Under the pieces are notes generated by a model, which saw only the letters and a program-made list of their open reading frames with translations, did not search any database and had not been told where the DNA came from. Below are positions 61,121 through 64,000 of a stretch of 64,000 nt of DNA, one piece after another. Source of the stretch: Symsagittifera roscoffensis (taxonomy: Eukaryota; Xenacoelomorpha; Acoela; Convolutidae); the NCBI RefSeq assembly GCF_963678635.1, contig NC_087064.1:26388189-26452188 (forward strand), read 5' to 3'. The stretch's first letter is position 1. Each line of letters starts with the position of its first letter. The translations under genes and the position numbers were made by a program.

Positions 61121-61269
61121 GTGTAGTTCAAGAAGAAAATCACAGTAAAACGAAAAAAATTGATTGAATTGGTCAATTTTAATCAGTTATAGGTCCCTTA
61201 TATTTTTCGACAGATCATCTAGAAAATATTTCGATTCACGCATTGTTTCAGTCTTGTTTCTTTACTGCT

Positions 61270-61480
61270 TTCGCTAGCCCTTCAACCTTGGGCCTTATTT
61301 CTATGGGAGAGAGAGAGATGTCATCCGTTTTGCCGGAGCCTGTCCCACCTTGCGGAGGCGCATGAGAGTGTGATTCCTTCTATCGTGACCGATGCGGTAT
61401 TCGAACCCACGATTTTTGTGTTAAAAAGCCGTTTTAATTATCCACTGAAGTGTAAGCTTCTTCTTAACGGTTCTGTTTCA
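61270..61480 (-). repeat. tRNA-derived SINE candidate
   Basis: On the minus strand, a box-A-like CAGTGGATAATTAAAACGG (about 61438) is followed at tRNA spacing by a box-B-like GGGTTCGAATACC (about 61402-61390), then an unrelated GC-richer body ending in a CATCTCTCTCTCCC stretch. This is the layout of a tRNA-headed SINE. No terminal duplication or poly-A tail was established. Confidence 0.45.
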
Positions 61481-61924
61481 TTTTTCAGGCAAAGTTTTCG
61501 TTCCTACCACCAATTGGGAAGAAACTTTAAATTTTGCAAAATTGGCTCTTCTTTGGATAAATTTTCATTGAGGTTGACGGTTTGTTGTAAAAAAGCAATT
61601 ACAGCCGAGCTACAATTTTTTTTTTCTAACAGTGTCAAGAACAAGCATTCTGTACAATTTTACTTTTCAGACGAATTTGGAGCGAAGGTATGGTTAAAGA
61701 ATTGGAGAAGAAGGTTTAAAGAAGGGACTAAATTATATTTTATAGGTTACTATGCTGCTGTTGATTATGAATACGGCTTTGTTCCCTCTTTATCCCTCAT
61801 AATAAAATAAATACTTAAAAATTACTCTTGTTTGCAAAAATACTCTTGGGAGCGGAATCTTCTGTGCTTCTTGCAGAGCAACCGGTTGTTTTGATATACT
61901 CCAAAATTTGAATGATTTAACCAC

Positions 61925-61930
61925 TTTATT
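61925..61930 (-). promoter_or_regulatory. Polyadenylation signal of the cysteine-rich gene
   Basis: AATAAA on the minus strand, about 48 nt downstream of the stop at 61978. Confidence 0.55.
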
Positions 61931-61977
61931 GAATTTGTAGTATACTAATATTAGCTGAACGTACTAATTTTATATGG

Positions 61978-63098
61978 TTACTCTTGGCTTAAGTTATCTT
62001 TGCCTATGCATTCTTCGGGGTTGTAGTTTGACCCCAAATTATAAGTTTCTAGAGCCGAATCCAGACAACAATAGTGCGCCACTTGGAACTTGTAGAAGAG
62101 AAGATCTGGACATACTGGATCCAATCGCACTGGTTCATAGAGAGCTTCCGAGACTAATGCCGGACACATAAGAGCCGGGTACACGTACGCCTTTAGACCC
62201 AGTTTCTCACCCAGAGAGCAAGCATCACAAGCCGTTGTGTAGTAATCGCTTTCATTGAAGAAAACGTTTTTGAATCCCCGAAGAAAGAAGAAAAAATTTT
62301 CGGGCCTCATTGGGGCGTTGAGTTCCTTCATTTTCCATAAATCTTTTCCCAATCCATCGGTTCCATAAAAATATTTTTCTTCGTTTGTAAGATCATCATA
62401 TCCTTTTTGAAGAATACCTTCTGTTTTATACAACGTTTGTGAACTACACAGCCAAGTTTTCTTTGTATTTATGCGATAAAGGTCACGCATAAATTGACTC
62501 CCGTATCCAAGAAACTGTCCATAAATGTCGATTTTTTTCAGGCATTTTTTCAAAATTTCTTTTTCATTGCCCTCCAGTGACTTGTTTTTTTCTTTGCAGC
62601 AGTAATTGACGTCTTGGTTCAAACTTTCGACGAATTTAGATTTAAATGACAATAATGACTCATTGACAGGGGTCAGGGCACACAACTTTTCATACATATC
62701 GCTGTCAGAGTTGCAAATCCCATCGAGATATGTGTCAGCGTACCATTCGACATGGTCCAACAAACCCTCGTAAAAGTTTTTAAAATTCTGATGCCATGCT
62801 CCCTCACCCACTTCTTTTAAGAAAACTTCTTTCATTGCAGATGCCCTTATATCAACACTCAATCCGTAATGCTTCGAGAAACAGTTGGATTGCATTATTT
62901 GGTACATGTCTAGGACCCAATAGTGTTTCCGATCCATTGCCTGTTCTCTGTAACACTTGAAAAAGATAGTTCTTCTATCTTCCGGTACCCTCATATGTTT
63001 TAGAACTGTCTCGTCGACATTGTCCACGCATATTTTATCGAAAGCTTTTGTGGTCACGGCATGGATGAAAACAAGATTGCATTCATCGGATTCTAAAC
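61978..63098 (-). CDS. Cysteine-rich protein of unknown family, 3' terminal exon (5' part missing)
   Basis: An exon of about 370 codons ends in a stop at 61978. Upstream the frame runs into a TAA just before a T-rich tract followed by two possible AG acceptors (exon start 63098 or 63092, both phase 1). The first in-frame ATG is about 22 codons inside the conserved-looking region, so an upstream exon is needed; none is convincing before 64000. The visible protein has about 16 cysteines, including CC pairs (NYCCKE, HYCCLD) and a CDAC motif, many aromatic residues, and no clear membrane segment. The Cys content suggests a secreted or lumenal protein, with the signal peptide probably in the missing exon. 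I do not recognise the family. An AATAAA lies about 48 nt after the stop. Codon use and length argue that it is a real gene. Confidence 0.75.
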
Positions 63099-64000
63099 CT
63101 TAAAAAATAAAAGACATTGGATAAATAAAGAGCTTTTATCTTTCTATCCGCATGAGAAAAAACAGACTATGTGCTTTTTGTCTCATTTCACAGATCGGAT
63201 CGTTTTCATCGTTATACCTCCCGCATTGGCAAAACTAAGATTGCAATCAATTATCGAAAGTAAAATTCACAGTTCAACAATCTAGTTTTATTTTATGCAC
63301 TAAACAATGGATTTTTTTGACTATCAAATCGATTACAACCGATTGCAATTTATACTTACCTTAATCGATTCGATAGTTACCAAAATCCATTTTGAAGTGC
63401 ATTTTTTGGTACAAATTATATGCACATTTTAAACAAAGTATATACCCCAAAAAACCATTGTAAGTTCGTTTAAACTTTTAAAGAAAAAATTTCGATTTGA
63501 AAAATTTTTTTGTTACGTGTCTTGTTTTGTTGAAAGTGACCAAAATCGATAAAAACAACATAAAACCGTCTAAATAAGACCAAAACTGATAGTTTTTTTT
63601 GCTAAAAGCAGAATATAGGCAATTTGTAGTTGTTACCACTAAATTTTGATTGTTTGTGAGTTGTTCGTTGTGGGGGATAAAAATTTTTAAAAAAACTGGA
63701 ATAAAATGATTTTTTTTTCCAAAAATGGAAAACCCTAGTATCTTCTTAGTTTTTTTTTGTTTTTCATATTTTCTCGAATCTAAATAGATTCCTTGAGACG
63801 CGTCCTTGGTTTTAAATTGCACAAAACAATGCAGTGGTCTCCTTCAGCCTCGATTGTGAATCATGTTTTTCGGCCACAGACAGGATTTTTTTTAAAAGTT
63901 GCAACTTTTGATCCCCCCAGTTCAGCATAATGAAATCTTGATGATTTTGACTATTTTCCTCTGTATATTGACATGATATGCACTGATAGTTGAACAAGAC
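63099..64000. other. AT-rich DNA, probable intron of the cysteine-rich gene
   Basis: No convincing 5' exon. A palindromic pair (AATCGATTACAA.. and ..TTAATCGATTCG) lies at about 63325-63375. Confidence 0.4.

Noticed and set aside
61394-61402. Functional tRNA gene
   Set aside because: The GGTTCGAAT-type box B is present, but the acceptor and anticodon stems do not pair into a cloverleaf; a SINE head fits better.
61370-61810. 146-codon ORF on the plus strand
   Set aside because: Its start lies in the antisense of a tRNA-like SINE head, there is no upstream ATG context or splice support, and no domain is seen.
1-64000. CRISPR array, operons or ribosome binding sites
   Set aside because: The window has spliced eukaryotic genes and no regularly spaced repeat-spacer structure.

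Overview
The window is AT-rich animal (bilaterian) nuclear DNA. The evidence is spliced genes with GT-AG introns, AATAAA signals just after stop codons, a paired-like homeobox gene, and a dense load of hAT, BEL/Pao and Ty3/Gypsy-type mobile elements and foldback repeats. The host species cannot be named from the sequence; a marine invertebrate is only a guess.

Host genes. (1) 22662-15943 (-): a three-exon gene for a 246-residue protein I do not recognise; its splice sites and phases fit. (2) 40886-33866 (-): a complete four-exon Prop (Prop1-like paired-class homeobox) gene of 344 residues, with the homeodomain split between residues 46 and 47 by an intron. (3) 38629-39543 (+): an intronless gene for a six-pass membrane protein, nested antisense in Prop intron 1. 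(4) about 63098-61978 (-): the large 3' exon of a cysteine-rich protein gene whose 5' exon is not visible. Most of the rest is AT-rich DNA with no supported gene.

Mobile DNA. 48632-58283 (-) is a full-length but frameshifted BEL/Pao LTR retrotransposon with two LTRs of about 500 bp, a 5-bp target duplication (GTAGT), a tRNA-like primer site, gag, protease, reverse transcriptase/RNase H and integrase. Its 1.5-kb leader is unusual: it holds two short tandem arrays, two 79-nt hairpins that differ by five compensatory base-pair changes, and an extra 214-codon ORF upstream of gag. About ten copies of one hAT-type MITE family (ends like CAGGGGCGGATCTAGG, 8-bp duplications) are scattered through the window. 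A longer relative at 59725-61120 still carries a broken hAT transposase, so it is a likely relic of the mobilising element. A second hAT family is at 9516-9982. A compositionally distinct block at 12590-15120 holds the remains of a Ty3/Gypsy-type integrase zinc domain.

Structure. Two very long inverted repeats (about 1529-2357 and 20254-21080), several smaller palindromes, a tRNA-derived SINE candidate (about 61270-61480) and a tandem array broken by a 200-N assembly gap (44601-44800) complete the picture. Prop intron 2 holds two perfect inverted repeats of homeodomain-type sites, which are candidate enhancers.
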